This document shows positions 11,201 to 23,200 of a DNA stretch of 64,000 nt, piece after piece. Position numbers and translations under genes: made by a program. The notes under the pieces are model-generated. The model was not told where the DNA came from and ran no database searches. It saw only the letters and a program-made list of their open reading frames with translations. Location of the stretch: NCBI RefSeq assembly GCF_015706575.1, contig NW_024037072.1, positions 5,213,001-5,277,000 of the forward strand. Reading direction: 5' to 3'. Source of the DNA: Patiria miniata. Lineage: Eukaryota; Echinodermata; Asteroidea; Valvatida; Asterinidae. Numbering within the stretch: the first letter of the stretch is position 1; each line of letters begins with the position of its first letter.

Positions 11201-14200
11201 CTTTCTATTGATTATTCAGTGTTTTGATAGTTACACATCATTTTATTTATAGATCGGGGATCATTCTTTTGTGTTTGCCCCAACGGCCAACCATAGTAAG
11301 AAATGTCTGCGTAATACATAAACATCGTTCGATCGTTCACATGCACATCGCATCACCGTGACACGCGCCTATGTAAAGCTGGCTGGAAATTCACGGGTGT
11401 ACTTGTGCCGCTGGCCCGGCCGCTGGGACCGTAGATTTTGACACCGGTAAACGGTGTTGGAATTTCAAAATAATTCGTTGTTGATACGCGTACGGGTAGC
11501 GAACGCACTAGGCCAAGGCAAACCTATATGCCTATAATTGTGTCAGTCGCTGGCTGTAATCACACCACATTTTGTTTGCAATAAATTTCCAGCTTTCCCG
11601 TCCGGGTGTCAGCATGGAGGAATAAGAATCCTCCGTAGCCATGCAGTTTGTCCGAAGGGTACCGTGCGAAAACACGAGATCGGATTTCAGCCAAATTAAC
11701 GGATAGAGCGCTGATCATGCACTGTATATTTTGTACGGCAAGAGTCTTCTTTTCTCAAGAGATTTGTTGAAATTGGACAAGAAATAATAGAGATATGATA
11801 TGTTAATGATTTATAGGGAAGACTGTTTTGGACCATTTGTCCATTGCCAATCTTGAAGAATCGTAGACCCGTTCAAATGTATCCTCGACCCTCCATTATC
11901 TGCGCAGCATACGCGCACGCGTTGTCACACACAAATTGAAGGTAAATGCGTAGAAAAAAGACCGCGTAGTTTTCCTTACGTTAGTGCTGATTAATGTGAC
12001 AGGCCTCCATTTTCCCTAGAACTTCTTTTGATCGAATGACAAATTCTCTGCCACTGGAATTTCTTGAATAAAGTCTTAATTAGGTACTGAAAATAATGAT
12101 AGTGCTTGTTAAATTTTGGGACCAGTGAATTTTGTTTTCAACCGGGATCCCAAACATGTCATAAGTCCAGAGATTTTTGTTTTATGAACGGAGCATGACT
12201 ATGATTTATGAATTGTACTTTTTTTAGTCCCATTGTCTCCTGGCGTTGTTTTAAGGCTTTTTCTTTGGTAGACAATAAAGTTAACAATTTCAAAATTCAA
12301 GTAAATTCGTAATTATCGTTTCAGGATGTTAAAACAAGGGTTAAAATGCACAAGGAAAGAAAAGAGAAGAGGACTAATTTTTTGTGGCGAACGTATACAT
12401 AAAAAGCACCAGGCAACGCAAGGAACTTGACCGGGGCCCGCGACGCTGCTAACCGTACAACATTAGTTCTGGACACGGTCGACCACATCCACTGCCGTGA
12501 TCGCGTGATGCGTTATGCGTGCCGTACGCGTATAATTCGAAAACAACCTGACGATTTGTCGTCTCTTTGGACTGAATATTCACCAGAATAACGTTTGAGA
12601 TTGTCTGTAAATCATGAAGAAAGTTGCGGTAGGACTGTTGATGCTCATCTAAAAATGTTATCATGAACATAATACTTTGAGTCCTTGGATAAAACGCAGC
12701 TGTTTTTTTCACGCAAACGTCGCAGACCTACCACTCAGATCATCAGAGCCGCATTGCCTGGCGTTTTCAGCTGGCCAGTTGCAGTATCTGTGTTTTCGCT
12801 GGTCTCTTTTTCGGGCAGTTGGGGCTCAAATTTATATGGAAGAACAGCTCAGAGGTCACCGTGTCCTTGTTCAATATACTCATCCAAATATTAAGCGATG
12901 GGAAGGAATATTAATCTCCGCGAGTCTTTTACAAAATGTTGATTTTTCACTGCTTGACTGCGAGTCACACGTGCTGACAGGGCGGGTTTGGGCAGCAGTA
13001 AACAGTCGTTGTATAAACGAGTCCTGTTTATTACGTCACGCTTTTTCTGATTTTACGAAGAGCCCAACGACTGTTGATTTCAATTATGCGCTCGCCGACC
13101 AACAAATTACTCGATGAATTTCAGTTTTATAAACATATAAACGCACATTAGAAAAGAATGGGAGTTTGTCATTATGCTATATATGGGTCTACTCTACAAT
13201 ATAAAAATATAAAAAACAAAACGATTTTCAGCATTCCACAACCTCTTTAAGTGTTGGAGGTCTCGAGGCCGGCCTTGGCCTCGGAGCCTTCCGGCCTCTA
13301 CATACACAGTGCAGTCCGAAGACCAATGGCTATTGAATGTTCTAATCGGCATTAATTAATAATTGAGGCACCTTGTGATTGGCTGTTCTGAATGATCCTT
13401 GGATACAGCCATAGTGCAGGCACGGCATGTGTGTACGTTAATGAGCCAGGGATTCTGTTGTACACAACCGGAGTTGCAATGAAAATATCTCTTTTATCCG
13501 ACTTGATTCTTTTCTCAATTTGCATGGATCCCCTGCTACATTATAAATCTTTGTAATTTGAACAGAAATTGAAAATATATCGGCCAAAAAAAAGCAAAAA
13601 CCGCTGTCTAAGTCAGGGGCTTCGTTTGAATTCTCCTAGCAAATCTCCCCATGTCACGCCAAAGACCAGAAACGCTCGAAATTTCAAGCTACACTCATCC
13701 CTGAACGAGTGAACATCACAAGACCTAAGATCTCAGCCATCGGGTAACGAAAAATTAGGAGACTCAGTACATGCATAGACCAACTTATCATAAACATACC
13801 AAAGAAATTTCATGACTATAGGTCATAGGGTTTTGGAATTATAGCTAATTAATTATTCATATGCAGGAATGGTAATTCTGCTTTGTGTACACTATGTATA
13901 TCCACGGGGAAATTAAGTTTTTACTACGCGTCGGAAAATATTTCGCTGCGCGGCAACCCGTGGTCCAAATTTTATGTTTTTGGTACTGTAGGGAGACCAA
14001 GTGCGCCCTCAGTTGTTGTACGTCCAAAAGTTTGCCAAGTGATTTGCATACTTTCATGAAACACTTGGATTTGTATAGTGTGACCTTTGTGCTCCCCGCG
14101 CAAAGGCAACTTTTAACGATTTTTCTCCGGTGGGCTATGAGAAGAGAAGATCGACATAAAATTGTGTCCAACTATTCTTTTGTTTTAGAGGGAGCATGGC

Positions 14201-17200
14201 TCCTGCCATGCTCCTGAGGTATATATCACTGTGGGAGGGTGATCTTACAGAAACTTACTACTAGTTGACACTACTGGAGTTGTACTTGACTCGTCTACGT
14301 TCTGACTAATTGTTTTATCTAATGTTTGCGATTCGTCTCAGCCATCCAGCCTGATCCTGGGCAGCATGAACAGCCTGATCGTGTTTGAGGCCGATGGCAT
14401 TAAGGTCGTCTATGATCTGTGAGAGGTAGTGCACGACATAGGCTTCCTTCCTGTCGGAAGGGCTCTGATGGTTGGTTTTTGGGGTTCAGGAAGACAGCAA
14501 GAGGCACCTCAGGTCTCCGCAGTGCATGACCAATTAGGCGAGGCCACTTCCAAGGAGGGTGGTTGTGGCAGGTGCTACGTACCCAGTGAGTATAGAAACT
14601 TCCCAGTGAGTATTAATCGTTTTGTGAGAGAAGTTGTATTTTGGGACAGACATGATTCACTGCATTGTAGTTTTGTACTAGAGTGTGCAGCATCTGTACA
14701 CAGCCACTATCCAGCCATGTGTTGAACTTTGTCTTTGACATACATTGTATTTACTGTCATTTTCTATTGTGCACACGGGCTTGGTAATACTTGAAGTCTT
14801 GTAGGAATACATTTATTGAAGCTCAGGAAATCATAGTCGTTATAGTGATTGCATAGTTTGTTTGAACACTCGTCCACTTTAATTAGAGGACCGTTCCTCC
14901 TTCCTTCCCCCTTAATCGACGTAGGTACTGGTGCACTGGTCAGTATCAAATGATGCGCAACACTCGAGGCTAAAAAGTCAGAACAGCTTTGGTCGCGAAT
15001 GTTTTTATTTAAGGCTGTCACGGAAAAAGTTTGGGGGGGGGGCGGAATTCCCCAGCGAGTTCAGCTGGAAGAGGTTTATGTCAGTTTCTGTGGTCAAGAA
15101 GATCTTCCGCCCCGGCCCAAACCGTGCTGTAAGTTTGTCCAGTTTGACCAGTTCGCTACAGGTAGTCTGAGCCTTTTACGGTCGCGTTGCCAAGTACTAG
15201 GTTTACATCGCAGCCTGAGCAATGCGCAGTAAACATTCACTGTGGCCATGCTCTACCACAGGGTACGCTGTACATTTGCCGTATAGCCTAAAGACTATGT
15301 TGGATGGTTTCCCTTCCTGATTTTCCCTTTTGTAAGTACTGTACATCGCCTTCATATTTTTTGTAGCTTTAGTGGTGCAAATTGACATAATTTTATTATA
15401 TTTACTCTCCAGTCAGAGGTTGTTGCATTGATATCTGCATATTTTTCATTGTACGTGTGCGAGCAAGCACGATGTGAAACTCGCGCCATGTGGTCAGAAA
15501 ACGTGTGGAGATTAGGCTTGGAATTTGAATTTTTTTTTCATGAATGGCTGACTTATGGTAGCAGAATTTGGAAATTCACTGGTGCTTTTTTGCCCACTGT
15601 CGAGCCCCAGGGTGTTTATTTACAACAAAAGCAGGCCACTGAAAAGGTGTTACGTAACTCCAGGTAACCTGCACTGGCTAAAACAGGAAGCGTTTCAGCT
15701 AAAAACGATTAATATATCTTTTATGAGATAAAGTCATTCTGGTTTAGAAGCGCTATACCCTCCCTGAGGGGTTTTAACTTACTGTTTTAGCGGCAAGTTG
15801 AACTCAATTTGGTGTAAAAACGGTTCATACATTGTTTTAGCAATGAAGTTACACCAACTTTAGTTCAACCGGAGTTTTAACGGAATTTAAAACGTTGTCT
15901 GAACGATGCTTAGTGTATGTACAACCACAGATTACAGTTCTGTAGATATGATTAACACTGTGTTACAGCTTTAATGGCTACTTACTCTGGTCCGTATCTG
16001 GCATTTCTACATCCTTTGTTGGCAATCCAAGATGATCTCGTATAACACTTGACAGTGTGACAATGTTATCTGCTGCCTCAATAAGCAACTGGTACCTGTA
16101 AAATATCAAGATTTTTAAATCAATGTTAGGACTTATGAAATTCAGGGGTGTGAGTGGAGCTCTAAAAAAATAGCTGAAAATAGCTGAAAATAGCTAAAAA
16201 ATAGCTGAAAATAGCTGAACCTGCGAGCACGAAGCGCAAAGCTCATACGGAGTGGGGTCAGGGGCCCACTGGAAAATTTTGAAATGAAGATGCTCTGTGC
16301 TGCATTTTACAGCCTCCTGGGTCAACTACTGGTTCGAAATTTTTTTGAAATGTATGCATGTTTTTAAGTTAACTTTTTCCTTCATATTGGCTTGAAACTG
16401 CCTAAATGGAACTTGTATATGAAAACTGTGTTAAAACTGAGGTTTGTTAAACTGTCGTGTGAGTCAGCCAAAGCCCTGCCCCGCAAAATATGAACTTCTT
16501 TTAAATCTAGCTCTTACTTAAACTTCATGTTGTTTGGCCATCTTCAATTCCTTGCTGCAAAGAATGCACATCGCATGTCCAGGCTTTTGGATTTTTCGGA
16601 TCATGTCGCCTAATTTCTGCCTATGACCGGTGTGTTCCATCCACGTCCATTTCCACGGATTTGTCTTGTCAATGTCTCTATCAAATTCCGAATCTCTTTG
16701 GACAATTATGCATTGGTGTTGCACCGACATCTTGCGGAATGTCAAAATTTGTTTGAAAATAGGTACGAAACGACACACTAACGTTAGCAGCAGTGCAGAA
16801 TGTATCAGTGGATGCAATGCAAACATGAACTTTGCCCCGCATCATGAAGCCCTCTATTGGCTAGCAACAATTTACTAGTCTTATTTCAAAGCTTTATAGT
16901 TGCAATGAGAAGTGTGCAAAGTGATCTTTTCGAGGTTTACAGCAAGTTATTGCGGAGATCATTGTGTGTCACTACTTACACAGACACAGGAACGGCTGCA
17001 AAGAGTCCCAACGCGCTTCATGGCGCATGTGTGCATATTGATATTTATCTGCAGCCAATCACAGCGCAATGACTGTTGGTTCCCCGGATGCTGTTTGCAT
17101 TGTGTACAATACATAGTACACATGTGGCTTTGAGCTGAAAAATGCATACACATCGTATAATGGCACATGTTAGTACGCGTACATATGGGTGAATTGTAGA

Positions 17201-20200
17201 GCGGATCGACTGTGTTTTTCGCGAAAAAGCTGGTAAACACCAGGACAATCGATAGAAACAAGCGAAAAAAACAAAATCTGGCACACTCAACAAACAAGCG
17301 GAAATTTGCTAAACAACAGAGATTTCACATATCTGAAAATTTCACTGTTTGAGTCTTGTTAAAAGATGAAATAAAACAAAGATAAAACAAAATAAGTCAT
17401 CTCAAAATAAGTGAGACATTTCTTAGATGTACACGTATGGTGATTATGTTACATGTATGTACCAACTACAATGTCATCCCATCTACAGTTGGTGTTGAAA
17501 ACGACACTTTCGGGTTTGAGACAAATGTGAAGAAACGTGAGCCAACTCATCGGAGAATTCTATCCATGGTGAGCTCTATCTACGATCCATTGGGATTGAT
17601 AAGCCCTGTCGTCTTACATGCAAAGATATTACTCCAAGACCTATGCAGACAGAAAGTGAGTTGGGATTCACAAATTGACGAAGATCATTTAAGAGGATGG
17701 AACCAGTGGCTTGCTGACCTCCCAAAATTGGAAGGCATCATAGTGGAAAGATGTTTCAAGCCAAGAGGTTTTGAAGACCCTGAAAAGGTGCAACTCCATC
17801 ACTTTGCAGATGCGAGTGAAAAGGGATATGGAACCGTCAGCTATCTCAGACTACAAAACAGTCGTGGGAATGTGCACTGCAGTTTCGAAACCTCTAAAGC
17901 AAGAGTTGCCCCACTGAAGGTATACAATCAATACCAAGACTCGAACTAACAGCAGCAATTAACCGTTGCCATGAGAGTAAACAACCAGCTCCTGTGAGAA
18001 CTAGACATACCCGTAGACGAGATTTTCTTCTGGACGGATAGCACGACCGTCATCAAATACATCCAGAATGAAACCACAAGATACAAGACGTTCATAGCGA
18101 ACCGACTGACGGTTATACGAGAGAACTCAAAGCCGTAACAGTGGAACTACGTCAGAATCTGTGAGCACTCATCATACACTCATACGCAAGGAAACAGTTT
18201 TTCTACCGTTTTTCTACTGTTGTTACCGTTTTAGCCGTTTTTAGCCTTTTTACTGTTTGGATCAATAAATTACTGGATATCAACAGCTTGGAGTCTGTCT
18301 TCAAAGGTATTGCAGAACGTGGCAGAATCTGTGAGAACTCGTCGTACACTCATCGGTAAGGAAGATCTTACAGTTGGGACTACTCCAACAGTCGTAACTG
18401 TCCAAACTATAGTTGGTGAAATTGCTATTAAATACCAATTGGATCATTAATGCAGCAATGAAAACAATAGACGTATGGTGTTGAGTTTTTTGTGACAAAA
18501 CAGGGTGATGGGGCACGATTACTAGAATTTTGTTATCCATTGTTCCTGTTCAGTGATGAGTGTCCATGAAACAATGGAAAAAATGATGAACCTCTGATAA
18601 ACTGACCAGATTAAGCATCTTATCTAGGGCTGTTCATTTTCAAAAAAATTGATTGCGTTAAGCGATCATCTACAAGTATGTGTGATTATGGAACACTATT
18701 GATCAACTAAGCTGTTTTTGGAGGTAACATTTTCATCGAGATTTGGAGATATTCATGTGACTTTTTCTTCACATGTGATTGCAAAAATCCAGATGTCAGC
18801 CATTTTATATATCTCCTGAAAAGGACCTGGACTATCAATAATTTTCATCATGGCTTACAGCAGTATGAATTTATTTCTGCTCACCATAATACTGTTTCCC
18901 TCATGGACTCATCAAGGGAAGAATTTCCTCCATAACAACTCATCGGATATTGCTCCAATAAATTACATAAATACGGTATTTGTGGCTCAATGTTGCACTG
19001 GTTTAAGTCTTATCTTTCAAACAGATTACAACGGGTTCAGTTTATGGGTTCATCATCTGACTGGGCTGCAGTTCATTCTGGCGTGCCACAGGGTGCTGTT
19101 CTTGCACCTATTCTTTTCAATATCTTTGCTTTTGATTTACCATTTTGCATTCAATCTAATCTCCGTCAGTATGCAGATGACACTGTCTTGTACAGAGTCA
19201 TTAAAAATCAAGAGGATGAAGTGGCACTCCAGGATGACCTGCAGCACATAAACACTTGGTGTAATCTAAACTGTATGACTTTAAACCCAAATAAGTGTAA
19301 ATTGATGACTGTGACCAGGTCTAGAAACCCTGCTAAACCACTGTATAAAATTGCTGAAAACACTTTGGAAAATGTGGATAGTTACAAATACTTGGGTGTT
19401 ATTATCTCCAGGGACTTAAGCTGGAAAACACATGTTAATAAAGTCACTTCCAAAGCCACTAGACTCAACGGATTTATTGGTAGAGTAGTTAAAACTAGAA
19501 ACCCTAACATTCTGACTTCACTTTATCGCTCAATTAGCAGACCCATACTTGAATACGCAGCTCCAGTCTGGTGCCCTGTTCTTTCGACTCAGCAAAAAAC
19601 GCTAGAGAAGGTACAGAGGCGATTCACCCGTTTTTGTTTGGGTCTGCCGAGAAGGGTTTTAATTGATTCTGTAAATGAAATTGAATATTCAGACAGGTGT
19701 GTCAAGCTGGGTCTGCCTCTTTTAATCAACAGGGTTCATTTTCTTTCAATTACGTTTGTTATTAAATGTTTATATAATAAATTTGACGTTGACACTGACA
19801 CTCTCATTCCCATTAATTGTAGACATATCGAATCTGTTAAATTTGTCCATCATCGGGCTCGTTCCAATGCTGCCCATCATTCTCTTTTTCACAGATTCCC
19901 TAGATTATGGGATGAACTACCGGCCTGCATTAAAGATACAATTATCCATAGTTTATCCTCCTTTACAAATTCTCTCAGAAATCATTTATTAGTCCCTGGC
20001 CAGGAGGTCCCCTTGACCAAAACAGTTTAAATTTCTAGTTGCCTTGCCCATTCAAATACCTTGCTGCTTGTTTTTTTTTCTCAATTTTATAGTGCCTTTT
20101 GCATTATAATTCACTCGAATCTCTCTTACCGAATCTGTATTTTTTAATGCCCATTTGTGCTTTTAAAGTTTTAACTGCTTGTATAGTTCTATATTCTTAT

Positions 20201-23200
20201 ACTGTAAGCCATGTTTTAATAATGTCCATTTGTAATGTCCTTTTGTATTGTCTCTTCTTAAATTGTGGCATCAGGAGATTAACTCGATAGTAATTTAGTT
20301 TACTTTTTTAAAATCCATCAGGGGTGCTACTTTTTTTTTTTCTCTTTTTCTTGTTCTCTCTCCTAACTGTATGTGCCTGTTTTTGTTTTCTTTACTGTTC
20401 TTATTGTCTGTACTTGAATTTTTACCTGTGCAATTAATAAATGAAATGAAATGAAATGAAGTTCTACACACGCTAGCTGCAACTGCATGCCGCGCCGGTC
20501 TACAGTTGCACGCAAAGTACGCCGGCTAATGTCTGCATGCAGTGATCGATATCATGGGACACTGCAGTGTTTTGCAATAATTTAATACTTTATAATTGTC
20601 AAGGGCTTTAACCCGCTAAAAGAATGGGAACAATGAACCGCTGATGACAAAAAAATTGCCATTGACAAAAAAGTGGCATTTGGTAGTGCGATATTTTAGT
20701 TTATATAACACCTAACTGGATCCTTGTCATTTGATTGGTGGAATTTAGTCCCATGACATTAAATCATTTGTCCCATTTCACTGACAAAATACTACCGTGC
20801 AAATTGGTTCCATTACCGTGCATATCTCGGTTCCATTCGTTTCGCCCCATTGCACGCGCGCCTCGTTATGGATCGCGGTGCTGTAGTTTGCTGCTACACG
20901 TTGAGCGTACACGAAAATATATGCGCTATGCATTATGCATGTATACGTATCGAGTGCAACCTTTGACACGGCCGTGCATGAACAGCAACAAAAAACATGG
21001 CGGGTTTTTTGATGGTGACGGACGACGATTTAAGTGAGCTTGTGGACAGTTCTGACGCTGTTAACACCAAGAAACAAATTCAGTACGCCGTCAGCCGATT
21101 GGAGGCATATGCAGTCTTTTCTGGGACAACTCTAGCTGCCGTCGAAGCGCTGACAGTTGAAGAACTTGACAAATTTTTGTCCCGATTTTTTGTTGGATTG
21201 AGGAAAGCAGACGGTAGTCTATACACGAAGAAGTCGATGCACTGGATCAAATACGGAGTAAATCGTCATTTCAAAGCCGTGAAAGATGTTGACGTATCCA
21301 AGTCTGACCAGTGTCATCGGAGCAACCAGACATACAAAGCAATGATGGTAAAGTAGAAGAAGGAGGGGAAAGGGTCTGTCAAGCACAAGAATCCAATCAG
21401 TTGGGAAGATATGGCCAAGATTTTTGCTTCAGATGCCCTTGACATTGCAACACCATCAGGTCTGCAGAATAAAGTTTTCATGGATGTGATGATATATTTT
21501 GCTAATCCAGGGCGCGAAAACCTCTGTGACATGAAAGTTGATGACTTTGTGATTGAAACAGATGCACAGAATCTTTGCTACGTCGTGCACCGGGACATGC
21601 TCACCAAATCAAGAAGAGAAAATGATGACAAAGGTTATAGTGGGTATATGTACGAGATCCCAGGGTCTTCCAGTTGTCCGGTCTCTTCATTTCTGCCATA
21701 CAAGGCTATGTTGAACCCTGCACAGGACTGCTTCTGGCAACAACCTAAAGACAAAGCTCCAGCTGAGGGACCATGGTACTGCACTGCCCCGTTGGGTATC
21801 AACACTCTAGGTAACAAGATGAAAACTATTGCTGAGGTAGCTGGTTGTGTCAGGAAATACACTAACCACAGCCTGAGAGCCACAACAGTGATCGTCCTAG
21901 ACCATGCTGGTTTCGCAAGCCGTGACATCATGTCTGTTACTGGTCACAAATCAGAATCCTCGCTAAAACACTATGCAACAACTAGTGCTGATAAGAAAAA
22001 GGAAATCAGTGCCAAAATCGCTTGCAAAATGATGCAGACAAAAGTCCAAGTAGGCCTACCAGTAGCTGTAGTCCAGCACTGCCTACTGAGCCTGTAGCCC
22101 TAGGCCAAACTGAAGATCAGGACGACCCAACACTGGACTTGCTCTTGACACTCTTTCAAGAACAAGTGATTCTACAAGAATCAAACTTCAGCATCCAGAA
22201 CGCAACATCATGTTCTTCAGTGCAGCACTTCCATTTTCATGGACCTGTCACATTCCACAACAAATGATGTGGACATTCATTCAATTTGTATATGTGTTGT
22301 TTAGTGCTTGGACAGTTCAACCGTTCAATCTGTTATATAGACTGCTTTTTCCAACAATTTCGGAGTTGAAATTTAGAAGTGTTTACAACAGTTTGGATTG
22401 GAACTTTAAGGCCTACCACCTTATGGATACATAATATGTTGTGGATGCCTGGATGGAAACGAAGTCAAATTGAAATAAAGTCAAATTGAAGGTAACCCTA
22501 AGTACATTGTATATTGTTTATAAAAATATCAAATGACAAGGATCTAATTAGATGTTATAAAAAACAAATAATGAATGTTTTTTAATTCGTGCAATGGAAG
22601 GAATATTTTCATTCGGCGAAAAATTGACTGTTCCATTCAACTCGGCTACGCCTCGTTGAATGGAACAGTCAATTTTTCACCTCACGAAAATATTCCTTCC
22701 ATTGCACTCACAAACATTCATTATTTGTATAATCACCGTAAAGTCACTTTTTATTTCAAAACTGAACAATACCGCAAACTCGGTATGGAATTTATTTTTG
22801 GGTGAGTAATAAGCAAGGTTTGGTTATTGATTTGAAAATTTTATTTGTTTCGAGAAGGATCATCGGAAAGAGAGGTGGAGATAATAATAAGGGAATAAAT
22901 GTGTGCTCGAGAGGTTTTAATCTCTCTGTTTAAGACCGCTTAGAGTCTGGGTGCTGATAATTACCCGAGCCGGAATATCATTCATAAATACCTTTTCGGT
23001 CAAAAAAATATAATATATCGGTAAAAAAATCCCGATTTTGTTCAACAAGTTCACTTCATGCTTTTTTAAACATCCCTCTAGCTAAATAACGGAGTGTTCA
23101 GCTGGCGATTAAGATGTAAACAACCCTTTTATGGAGATTGACGCGCGCGTGGCACGTTCTGTGTGATGTCGCGCAGAACGCACCTGGGGCGTGCGTTTTG

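Larger units (their letters stand above)
7586..15985. other. MYCBPAP intron stretch
   Basis: Contents listed separately: a TA-flanked MITE, a LINE tail, a TGACGTCA-rich repeat and a TTAA-flanked element. In the rest (8730-9400, 10440-10760, 13250-14330 and 14600-15985) I see AT-rich sequence, poly-C, poly-A and AAT microsatellites and nothing else I can name. Confidence 0.6.

Noticed and set aside
12677..13117. A 146-codon frame inside the TTAA element, considered as transposase
   Set aside because: No DDE or zinc-finger motif is visible, and the frame overlaps the internal inverted block. Left as unknown interior.
18158..18365. LTRs for the BEL/Pao fragment
   Set aside because: Only about 35 bp of loose direct repetition was seen, without TG...CA ends or a primer-binding site.
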